NCBI GenBank assembly: GCA_048013815.1
Contig: CM106585.1
Location: 4,960,001-5,024,000, forward strand
Direction of reading: 5' to 3'
DNA from: Setoptus koraiensis
Taxonomy: Eukaryota; Arthropoda
Length of the DNA stretch: 64,000 nt
Shown: positions 55,599-64,000 of the stretch, in pieces
Layout: the number at the start of each line of letters is the position of its first letter
Position numbering within the stretch: position 1 is the first letter of the stretch
The notes under the pieces: generated by a model
Told to the model about the DNA's origin: nothing
Database searches by the model: none
The model's input: only the letters and a program-made list of their open reading frames with translations
Translations under genes and position numbers: made by a program

Positions 55599-58500
55599 AC
55601 AATAAATGGGAACAACCGCTCTACACATTCAAGTGCGATGACCTGGAAAGCAAGTCAAAAGTCAAGCTAGTTGCCGCAATAATAATTGGCAATATTACCA
55701 ATAGGCAAAATTTGACAGTCAACAACAACAACAACAACAGCACTGTGTTCATTGTTAATATTACCTAATAATAATAATACAGTTACATGAATTGTTATTT
55801 AAGAACTGGGTCACAATACCAACACACAACAGCATTGCACTGTTGGGATCCGTCGATAGTACACACAGGCTACACGTATAGTGAAAAAAGAAAGTAAATT
55901 ATTGTCGGCTACACACTGCGGTGTTTGTGTTAATATCTAATTAGATTAGCCAACACACCCGAATTGTGAGTAGTGGGTATCGACAAGTTAAAGGAGTAGT
56001 CGCATTATACACATGTGTATGTATCCAATGATACCAAAGATATATCACGCTGTATCAGGCTCTGTGTTATGTAATTGTGTTGCTACCTTGTGTGGATGTA
56101 TAATATTTAAAAAACGTATCACGCTATTAATCGTAGTCGTGGTGTTAGTGCTGGTCGCGGAATAATAATTACACTTCATTTAGTAATGTACAATGTTGAC
56201 ACCATGAAGAAGTGCTCGTCGTTGTTGTTGTGGTTGTTGTGGTTGTTGGTTGTGGTGGTCAATAATTGGATCTTTAATTGGCGCAAAGAGCCAGATATCT
56301 CTTTCATTAATTCAATCATCTTAACGCAAGTTTCCAGTCCAGTAAATGTTGCTCTTGAGTAGTCATAATTATATTTCATTATTATCTATCTACGATCCAA
56401 TGGGCAATAAAAGGGCGTCAATGATCATCGAGCACGGTCAGCACTGTCAGCATAAATAGGAAGCCCAATACAAGGCTGAAACTTTTCAAGAATCCGTGCT
56501 TGTGCGGATCGTGACCCTTTGGTTGCAATATCTCGACAAACACAATGTATATAATGGTGCCGGTGGCAAACGCTTGCAACAGAATCATAACGGGATGATT
56601 GACATTGATAGCAAAGGAATTTTGAGCTATCACAACTATCAATATTCCAATTGGCGACATTGAACTGAATGTGGTCATATGTACAATTGTCCATAATTTT
56701 GATTGCAAAGTGGCGTTATATAACTCTAATCCCACCACGGCCGCTATAACTAATTTGTGGCATGCTATTGCTATGAATATCGCCCAAACCTGATCAATGG
56801 TTGTCTGAGACCCAATGGCTACACCGTCAAAAATGGCATGAGCACTGAACGCTGACACAATTATAAGTCCGCGCAAAAATTTAAATAGCTCATTATTGCT
56901 ATTGTTTGTTGACTTGATTGCGTCATTGGATGTCATTGTCCGCTGTGACTCGATCTGACAGTTGGTCAGCTGACTTTGCGACGACGACGACGACTCCAAG
57001 TTGATGTTGTAATGTGCCTTGTCTGGCCGATCGTCTGACTGCGTTTGTATCACTGCGCCCGATTGCACTTGTTTGTCGGGCTCCGCTGGGGGCGCGTGGC
57101 TGTGATTGTCTAGAAATTTAACCATTAGCTGCTCTACGATATAAATAAAAAAGAATCCACAACAAACGGATATCTCAATGAAGGGCAAGTTGAGCCTGTC
57201 GTCCGATTGTGGCGAACTGCTGCTGCCGTTGATGTTTGCGGCCGCCTCAGTGGGCTGTTGTTGTTGCTGGTAGTTGTTGTTGTTGTTGCTGTTGTCGTCG
57301 TGATTGTGGTTGTGGTGGTGGTGGTGCAAATTTGAATATATGCTATTCACCGTTTGTGTCTGATTGTCGCCATATGGCACCGTAGTTTCTGTTGTAAACA
57401 GGCTCGAATCAGCCACTGAGAGATCATTTTGTGTGCTTTCCACCGTCACCAAGCTAGGCGAGGCAAGCTCGTCTAAGAGCGTGCCTGTGGTGTCGTTGTT
57501 TGAAAATATTTGGCTTGTTGTGGTCATGTTTGTGGCGGCATGCGTGGCATGTGGATGATGATGATGATGGTGAGTGTGGCCGCCGGGACCCGGCGACTCG
57601 CCCAACAGGTAAGCCTTGAAACTGTCATGCGTTTCCGGTATCAGGTGACAAAAAGCGGTGGCCATGAGAACGCCCCCGCCGAAGAACATGGAGGCCTGTA
57701 TCCATTTGGAGTTGAGTATGGCGCGTTCGTATTCGCCGTTGTTTGGGGCCAGTTGTTGGTCGTAATGGTTTGACGTTGTTGCATCAGTTGTTAGCTGGTT
57801 GTTTGGTGCTGCTGGTGATGGTGTTGTTGTTGTTGTTGTTGTTGTTGTTGGCGTGCTTGTTGTTGTGTTTGCGGCGCGGTGGTCGCCACCTGTCGCACTG
57901 TTATTAATTAAGTTAGATGATGATATAATAATGGAGGTGGCCGACGAGCTAGATGACGACGATGGCAATAGATTCGATTGTGAGCTAGTGGTTATGTTGG
58001 TGGCCGCTTGCGACGATTGCTGCTGCGACGACAAATTTATTGGCACACTGTCCGATGTTGGCACTAATGATTTCAATGTGACATTGTGATTTTTTGAGCT
58101 ACTAAAAATACCATTGTTATTGCTGGGCCGATATAAGATGTGATTTTGTTTCAACGAGATGGATTGCTCTTGTATGTTGTTGGCGCGCCGTCTTCGTCGG
58201 CCGGCCGCCCATGTCACCGCTAGCACGGGCAAATATCCCGCCAACAGGGTTAGTATAAACAATACGAGACTGGCTATCAATTTGGTGGTTTGCGTTTGGT
58301 CCATTTCTTCTTCTGACAAACGGTTTTTTGTTTGTTGATATCAATATTTCAATAGTTCAGCTATATTGCTAATAATGTTAATAATAATGTAATGTGATGC
58401 AGTGTGAAAAATGGCCAATTGTGACGGATGGCAAATGTGGTGCGCTCGTGCGGTCGCTAAAACTCGACGATGCTCGACTCGATGTGAATGCCTATGCCCG

Positions 58501-61500
58501 CAGATCGATTTGTTGAATATGTTCTTGCTGACAATAATAATAATAATAATAATACTATGTGTGTTAAGTCGCCTATGCAACGACTGCTCTCGAGCCAAGA
58601 CAACAATGGCTCGCTATTGCACGTTTATCTTTGGTTGTGATTTATTCCTCTATCTTTGTTATCATCGTCAACAATGGATAGGAGCTAGGCGGATAGGAGC
58701 TATCGACTATCTTGGGCGAACGCTGTCGCTGATAACAGCGGCGGCGGCAGCGACGGTGTTTGACTGCGACTCAGATTGAGTCGCTAGAATCATTTGTATC
58801 ACTGGGATGGTTGGAATCATTTGAATTGTATGATGCATCTGCTTGTTATGAGAGCGCGATGTTATCCGTCGCGATGAACGCCGCCGACGACAACGACGAC
58901 GACGACATTAATTAATTGATTTATGCCACTTGCTGCTGCTGCTGCTGCCGCCGCCGCTGTTGTTATCATTGCTGTTGCACCTTTGTTTGTATCGTTTTAG
59001 CTTATGTCAGCGGTGATTGCGGCAACAACCACCAGCCACGACAACTACAGCAACAACAGCAACGACAACAGCAACAACAGCAACGACAACAGCGACAGCG
59101 TTACACGCTCGGCAAGCTAGATGAATGAACCAGATAATAGTTATGATAAAATGATTGTTGCATACACAAACACTCTTGTAAGCCGTCACACTGCGGCTTG
59201 CCTACGGAACTATGCGTATATTTTGCTGTAAAACAATGGCTCATCAGCTGACTCTTTTGTTGTTATTATCAAGTCAACTCGACTCGACTGGCAAGCTTGT
59301 CAGCTAATTGTGTTGCGGCATCTGCAACACAATTAATTAAGCGACTAATTATATCGACAATTGATTAGCGAACGCGTACCTGTGATTCGAGTCGATGCTG
59401 CTGCTCTGTTGTTGTTGTTGTTGCTGCTGTTGCTGTTGCTTGTTCATGGCTGGTAATTGATATAACTGGCAGCGAGCCGTTTGCTCGGGTTCGCACAATA
59501 TTGCTGCTGCTGCTGCTGCTCGATACGATAAGATTAACATTACTATCAGTGTTTATTAAATGAACTCTCTGTCGAGCGTAAGGCGCTTGCATGGCCGACT
59601 GGCTCCTTCGGCTGGCACTGCAATAATTAATTTATCTGTTTGCTGCTCGCTCGTCAATCAGTTGGCCCAACGCTTGTTAATCAGACCAAATCAGATGACA
59701 TTTGTGGCTAGATCGACTGTGTCTAATATATACTCGACATGGTGTGTGCATAATTGGCGCTCACAATCACTCTCACAACCACAAACTGTCTATGCGATAT
59801 ATAAATATAAATAAATACATATATCTGCGATAATCAATGGCCCAGCAGCGTTGGTGCGATCCGGTGATTTTGTGATTTCGTGATTTTGTGATTTTGCGAT
59901 GATCGCGCGATAGCCAACACAACACAACAACGATCTGATGAAACGATGCTAATGATGTCGATGTCGGATGGCCCTCAGGCCGCTGCGATGATAGTTGCGA
60001 CGATAGCTGGCATGATGGCTGGCGTGATAGCTGCTTGCGTTGATTGACAATGAATTGCTGGCTGATACTGAATGGCTGATACACAACAAATGTACGACAG
60101 ATGTACGACAGATATGTGACAGATATACGACAGATATACGGCAGATCGGAATCGATCGCTCAGGTGAGTCATGTCTATCAGCAAGGCACTACTGGCACAA
60201 AGAACAACGCTTTTGCATTACGCTCGCTGACGACAAACAACAATCAAACAACTCTAATTACCGATCTGCCGCCAGACGCTGTCGAGTGGCCAATCCAGCC
60301 GGCCTAGAGTTGTTGTCGGTGTCGCTGTTGTCGCTGTTGTCGGCCAGCGACAACAACGACACAGACAACAATGTCTCACCTTTGTACGCAACTCGCTGTT
60401 GCGCTCAACTACCACCAGCGACAGCAGACTCGACAAACAGCAGCAACAGCAAACTCGACAAACAGCAGCAGCAGCAGCAACTGTCTGTCTCGGCTACAAA
60501 TCGGCATTGCTGAAAAACAGCAACAGCAACAAGTGTCCATGATACACAATGGCCCAGACAGCGACAGGATGGGCCTACCGAGCGCATGTAACAATAATAC
60601 AAACAACAGATATAACATAACAGGTTGTCAGCCTGCTGGCGGATTCTTTTTTGCGATCCTGCGACAACTGTGTCGCCTTTCACTTATCGCTTCTCGAATT
60701 CACTTTCGCTCTCACTCTCCTTTGTGATGCCTGGCGTGTCCACGAGAAACAGCCCAGAGAAACGACAGCAGCGACAACAGTTACGCAATGTTTGCATATC
60801 GAGACACATCGCCAGCGGTCGACATGCTCGCTCGCCCGTTTCGCTGGTGCCGTCTAACGGTTTCGCTGGTGCCGTCTGGTTAGACGGCTCTCTCGAGCGA
60901 TATATAAATATCGCTCGATTCATTATCTCATAAATACACACACACACACACACACAAATACATACAAATATATACGAGAAAATGAAATATATTGCAAACA
61001 TGATACGATGCATACGAATTGCATATTACGCAATGTAATACATACGCAAACAAATGAGCGCCAATCGCCCGCCCGAACAAGCGCTTTTTCAGCACACACA
61101 TTGCGTCACATTGTTATTGTTGGCAGTTGTTAAATCATTAGGCGTGCAATTACTCACACCTAGCTCACCTGTGTGTGTTACACTGTGTATGAATCATACA
61201 ATATGATACACAACCAACAACAAACTGACGGTTCGTTGTGCACCACCTGTCCGTTGCGCGGCGCAAACAACAAACAATCGCCCAGTCCGTTAATCAATAT
61301 TTTTTGATAATATCCAAATGTGCACTGTCTATTAAATAGACTCTATTTGTAGTTCGGGTAGGCAGGCGGGCCAACTCTAAATATAGAGCTGTGTGTCAGG
61401 TCGTTGTGTGTATACACAAAGAAAAGATTTTTACAAAGATTTTTCTTGTTCTCTCTTGTACGACAAAAACGACAAAAACGAAATCATTTTCTTGCTGGCG

Positions 61501-63836
61501 GATAATCCAATTCGACGATACGGCACCACAGATGGCGCCCACAACGTTGATGGTGCCAACGGCACGGCCGAACAGCCACGTTGTGCGCCGTTCGCCCACT
61601 GGCCAGACCCACAACAGAGCGTAAAATGGAAATAAATAAAACCATGTTTCGTCGTCGTCGTCGTCGTCTAAAACAATTGCCTCCTGCGACAAACGAGCTC
61701 CATTCACTGGCAATCGGAGCCAATGGGCGACTGCGAAAAACAAACAATCACCACAACCTGTTACCATCGGAAAGTGGCAACTGGCTAGCGACGAGTGAGC
61801 CAGTGAGATTATTGTTATTTGCACGAATGCCATGATGGCAAACATGAGAGAGATTTTAAAATCACTATTGTGAGCAGCGATTTTGAATCATCGCGTATTG
61901 CAATGGCACCGAAATAAAGCCAGAAACAGTGTGAGGCAATCACAAAACGGATGCTTCTTAATTGCCGCTAATTATTAATTGCTGCATTATGAGGTATCGC
62001 TCCATTTAGAGACGCCATGCCAAGTGCGACCAGCAATGGCGATAACACGAGAGTGGCGATAGCATGAGAATACGAGAATGCGCAACTGCGAAACTACGAA
62101 ACTACGAAACTGCGAAACTGGGAAACTACGAAATCACGAAAACGCGAAAATACCAAAATACGAAAACGCGAAAACGCGAAAATACGAAAATACGAAAATG
62201 CCAAAATATGAAAATATGCGAATATGAGAGCGAACACGAACGAGTGCGTTGCCATTGTTTTGATTCTCAATGAAAAAGCGATTAGTTTTGGCGAATTGAA
62301 TCAAATTGCCGCTGCCGCCGCTGTTACGTAATATGTGTTTGCTGGCATGGCGTGCCATAACCATTGCAACGACACCAACACACACGAGGCTCACTCACGA
62401 ATGGGCAAGCCTTTCAATAAAGAAATCATTTTGTCTCTGGCGTGTCTAGAGCGATCGCTCGATTGAGTTGATTCGAGTTGAGTGGCAGCGCAAACGAGCG
62501 CCAGGCAAGCGGAGGCAACTTTCAAGAGCAACAGCTCGCCTGTTATTTATTATGTAAGATGTAAGGATTATTTACGATTATTTGCGCGCATCACGCAACA
62601 GTCGCGACTGTTTGCTCATGTGCGTCGGCCGACTTTCTGGCGGCCACGAGCGGCCGAACTCGGGCGGCCGAAAACGAGAGGCCGAAATCGAGAGGCCCAA
62701 ATCGGGCGGCCCAAACCGAGATGCCGAAACCGAGAGGCCGAAATCGGGCGGCCGAAAACGAGAGGCCGAAATAGAGCGGCCGAAAGGGAGCGGAAATGAT
62801 GAGAAATGGTGCGTTGGGAGCGAGCACTTACTTTGTTGGTGGTGAGGTGGCCCTTTGCGTTGAAACAAATATAATCGTTTGTGTGGATGCTCCTGAGACG
62901 AATAGCGACGCCAATATCATCGAGCACCTCAGTCTCCATTTTTAATTTTGATATTGAGACGTCTGCTGTGAGTGGCGCGGGCCTCTTGGCGCGCACGAGC
63001 GCCCTCCTCTCGACGCTGGCGGGTGTCGGCTCTGAATTGGGGCCGTTGCTGGCTTGCTTGCTAACTTGCTTTTCGGGCACCGTTGGCCCGTCTGACACCG
63101 TTGACCTGTCTGACATTGTGGGCCCAGCCGATATCGTATTATTATTCATATTGTTGTTGTGCTCTGCGGTGGCCGCTCTGTCGAGCACACTGACGTAATC
63201 CGACGAGCACCTATTATATAATACTATTTCGTTTTTCGCTAGCTTTACAGAGGTTCTGTTCAGTGTGGCCAGTGTGACATTGTTTGCCAACAACACGATT
63301 GGTGGCGCTTGCGAGGTGGTTGTTGTCACCGTGACCGTGAGGCTGTGATTCGTGTGCACCGCCGCTTGACTCGACATTGAGCGATGCAACAGGTCGCCCA
63401 GTGTCTGAGCAGGGGCCCCTGTCGCGGGCTCGCTTGCCTCTGGCCCGTGCGGCTTGCATTTGGGTGCGGGCGCCGCTGCCACGCTCACCTGGGCCGGGTC
63501 GGGCGGCCTCACTTCCGGTCCGGGGGCAGCGGCATTTGGCTGCGTTTGGGCGGCAAGCGTGGCGTTGGTCTGTTGTGACGAGACTTGCATTTCATAACTA
63601 TTACTAATATTATTATTAATTTGATTATTGTGATTATTGTGATTGTTGTGATTGTTGTGATTGTTGTGATTATTGTGATTATTGTTGTGATTATGCGATT
63701 GTGGTTGGTGCTGGGCCGAGCTGACGTAATGGGCGCTCTTGTGGCTACAAATATAACGGGACGACACTGCTAGTATTACTAATAGAAATGATGTGATGAT
63801 CACCAGAGCCGCACATTTCACGACCACCGATTGCAT
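53848..63836 (-). CDS. Fibroblast growth factor (FGF8/17/18-like), two coding exons 8.8 kb apart
   Basis: Exons on the minus strand are 63836-62832 (335 codons) and 54069-53848 (73 codons and stop), joined in phase by GTAAGT and TTCAG sites, giving 408 residues. The N-terminus holds a hydrophobic segment (ALVIITSFLLVILAV, about 10-24), a signal peptide or type II anchor. An (HNN)n run (about 48-71) and a P/A/T-rich stretch follow. The beta-trefoil begins with EIVLYNRCSSDYVSVLD (203-219), is interrupted by about 75 polar residues containing a furin-type RAKR (282-285), and resumes with KMETEVLDDIGVAIRLRS and TNDYICFNAKGHLTTNK, matching the family's LYICMNKKGKL. Exon 2 continues with SCLFLEEKADHSYYRYRSVQ, SDWYMGFNKDGQPIAGT and CYQFSKL, matching CVFTE...NNY...GWYMAFTRKGRP...HFMKR. 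FGFs signal through receptor tyrosine kinases. A ZIP gene sits in the intron. Confidence 0.85.
54070..56417. other. FGF intron, part between exon 2 and the ZIP gene
   Basis: No coding exon is recognised on either strand. The stretch is AT-rich, with CA (about 55325-55343) and TTG microsatellites (listed) and a poly-GTT/CAA pattern. Open frames at 54351-54572 and 56176-56379 have no family features. It also includes the 3' flank of the ZIP gene. Confidence 0.6.
55561..55598. repeat. (TTG)n microsatellite
   Basis: About 38 bases of TTG/GTT triplets in the FGF intron. A complementary CAA run lies at about 55721-55739. Confidence 0.9.
56418..58304 (-). CDS. ZIP-family zinc transporter (SLC39A1/2/3-like), nested in the FGF intron
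   Basis: One exon, 628 residues from the ATG at 58304; the frame is open to 58319 without an ATG. ZIP proteins move zinc or iron into the cytosol across eight membrane helices. Seen: TM1 LIASLVLFILTLLAGYLPVL; TM2-3 area WIQASMFFGGGVLMATAFCH with the LIPE motif; TM3 region ISVCCGFFFIYIVEQLMV; the signature TM4 HAIFDGVAIG (usually HSxFEGLALG, so Asp replaces Glu); TM5 HKLVIAAVVGLEL; then TM6-8 to a final LTVLTVLDDH. The loops are very long for this subfamily (others are about 320 residues) and rich in S, T, N, Q and His, with HTHHHHHHPH and HHHHHNHNHD clusters suited to metal sensing. It is on the same strand as the FGF gene, so the FGF primary transcript includes it. Confidence 0.93.
   Translation of the reverse strand: MDQTQTTKLIASLVLFILTLLAGYLPVLAVTWAAGRRRRRANNIQEQSISLKQNHILYRPSNNNGIFSSSKNHNVTLKSLVPTSDSVPINLSSQQQSSQAATNITTSSQSNLLPSSSSSSSATSIIISSSNLINNSATGGDHRAANTTTSTPTTTTTTTTTPSPAAPNNQLTTDATTSNHYDQQLAPNNGEYERAILNSKWIQASMFFGGGVLMATAFCHLIPETHDSFKAYLLGESPGPGGHTHHHHHHPHATHAATNMTTTSQIFSNNDTTGTLLDELASPSLVTVESTQNDLSVADSSLFTTETTVPYGDNQTQTVNSIYSNLHHHHHNHNHDDNSNNNNNYQQQQQPTEAAANINGSSSSPQSDDRLNLPFIEISVCCGFFFIYIVEQLMVKFLDNHSHAPPAEPDKQVQSGAVIQTQSDDRPDKAHYNINLESSSSSQSQLTNCQIESQRTMTSNDAIKSTNNSNNELFKFLRGLIIVSAFSAHAIFDGVAIGSQTTIDQVWAIFIAIACHKLVIAAVVGLELYNATLQSKLWTIVHMTTFSSMSPIGILIVVIAQNSFAINVNHPVMILLQAFATGTIIYIVFVEILQPKGHDPHKHGFLKSFSLVLGFLFMLTVLTVLDDH
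62070..62228. repeat. Degenerate minisatellite of 8-9 base units (cgaaaacg, cgaaaata, cgaaactg)
   Basis: About 18 imperfect head-to-tail units, each starting with a purine-rich (c)gaaa core followed by a variable ct, tac, acg or ata ending. The units drift gradually from cgaaactg on the left to cgaaaata on the right. Confidence 0.85.
62641..62793. repeat. GC-rich minisatellite of about 15-16 base units (ggccgaaancgagag)
   Basis: About nine imperfect units alternate ggccgaaaacgagag, ggccgaaatcgggc and related forms. The block begins 38 bases inside the FGF intron, next to the 5' splice site, and shares the ccgaaa core with the other minisatellite 0.4 kb away. Confidence 0.85.
63618..63695. 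repeat. Nine-base coding repeat (His-Asn-Asn run of the FGF N-terminus)
   Basis: The plus strand shows repeats of gattgttgt/gattattgt. On the minus strand they encode about seven HNN units at residues 50-71 of the FGF protein. Confidence 0.85.
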
Positions 63837-64000
63837 CGCCTGTTGAATGGGCGCATTTCGGCTTGCAGGGCGCGCTGTAGAATGTAGATTTTGCAGCCAA
63901 CACTTTGCGCTAAATATTCAAAATTATAATTAACTATTCGATATTCGATATTCGAAGCTCGATGTTTGATTTGATCGACGCCTTGTCTTGCTTTGTGATT
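63837..64000. other. Upstream flank of the FGF gene
   Basis: Short 5' flank or UTR. It contains a triple attcgat-type word near 63932-63957. Nothing else is seen before the window edge. Confidence 0.4.

Larger units (their letters stand above)
58305..62831. other. FGF intron, part between the ZIP gene and exon 1
   Basis: About 4.5 kb of intron and ZIP upstream sequence. It is full of short tandem motifs: AAT near 58533-58552, CTG/CCG near 58930-58962, CAACAG near 59047-59097, TTG/CTG near 59404-59440, CAGCAA near 60430-60480 and CA near 60937-60956, plus two minisatellites listed below. Frames here encode repeat peptides on several strands at once and none is believed. Confidence 0.6.

Noticed and set aside
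60040-60513. 157-codon plus-strand frame in the FGF intron
   Set aside because: It is built of CAG/ACAGAT repeats, has low complexity, and overlapping frames on the other strand look the same.
62616-62831. Continuation of the FGF exon 1 frame into a GRPISASRF-type repeat peptide
   Set aside because: A good donor (gtaagt at 62831-62826) ends the exon, and the join to exon 2 restores the FGF fold; the rest is minisatellite read-through.
1-64000. CRISPR arrays, rRNA genes, bacterial operons, or intact transposons and retroelements
   Set aside because: No spaced repeats, rRNA-like stretches, transposase or reverse-transcriptase motifs, or long terminal repeats were seen. The inverted repeat at 49-51 kb carries gene starts and not a transposase.

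Overview
The window is nuclear DNA of an invertebrate, most likely an arthropod and, by inference, an intron-poor compact genome such as that of an acariform mite. The grounds are a delta/epsilon-type glutathione S-transferase, a BTB zinc-finger gene with alternative zinc-finger exons as in insects, GT-AG introns that are few and often short, very large uninterrupted reading frames (alpha-spectrin in one exon, Ack kinase in one exon), and long Q/N/H/T-rich linkers. The species cannot be named from sequence alone.

Left third (1-17.6 kb): the 5' end of a DOT1-type histone methyltransferase runs off the left edge on the minus strand. It is followed by an OSR1/SPAK-like kinase (five exons), a kelch protein with a split propeller, a DOT1 fragment, a three-exon secreted orphan protein, a frataxin-MCAT fusion gene, a relic of the HECT ligase UBE3B, a three-exon delta-type GST and a small helical orphan.

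Middle (18-45.5 kb): Ack (TNK2-type) tyrosine kinase; cortactin with only one actin-binding repeat; about 4 kb with no clear gene; alpha-spectrin; a four-exon four-transmembrane protein; a 1390-residue secretory-pathway protein with PAN-like modules on the opposite strand; and a DOT1 pseudogene.

Right third (46-64 kb): the LEM/GIY-YIG nuclease ANKLE1 with a run of about 28-residue repeats; CHAF1B and a BTB zinc-finger gene transcribed away from each other out of a large inverted repeat that also supplies the first 20 codons of both proteins; and an FGF gene whose two coding exons are 8.8 kb apart, with a complete ZIP zinc transporter gene nested in the intron.

Most interesting: (1) a frataxin domain fused to an MCAT domain whose catalytic Ser and His are both replaced, which suggests an ACP-binding pseudoenzyme tied to iron-sulfur assembly; (2) the promoter and N-terminus duplication that links CHAF1B to the BTB zinc-finger gene; (3) the split FGF gene with its nested transporter; (4) three DOT1 copies or fragments scattered through one window. 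Chromatin and genome-maintenance genes (DOT1 copies, ANKLE1, CHAF1B, BTB-ZF) and actin-cortex genes (Ack, cortactin, alpha-spectrin) lie near one another, but nothing in the sequence shows co-regulation. No CRISPR array, rRNA, convincing tRNA or recognisable transposon or retroelement was seen.
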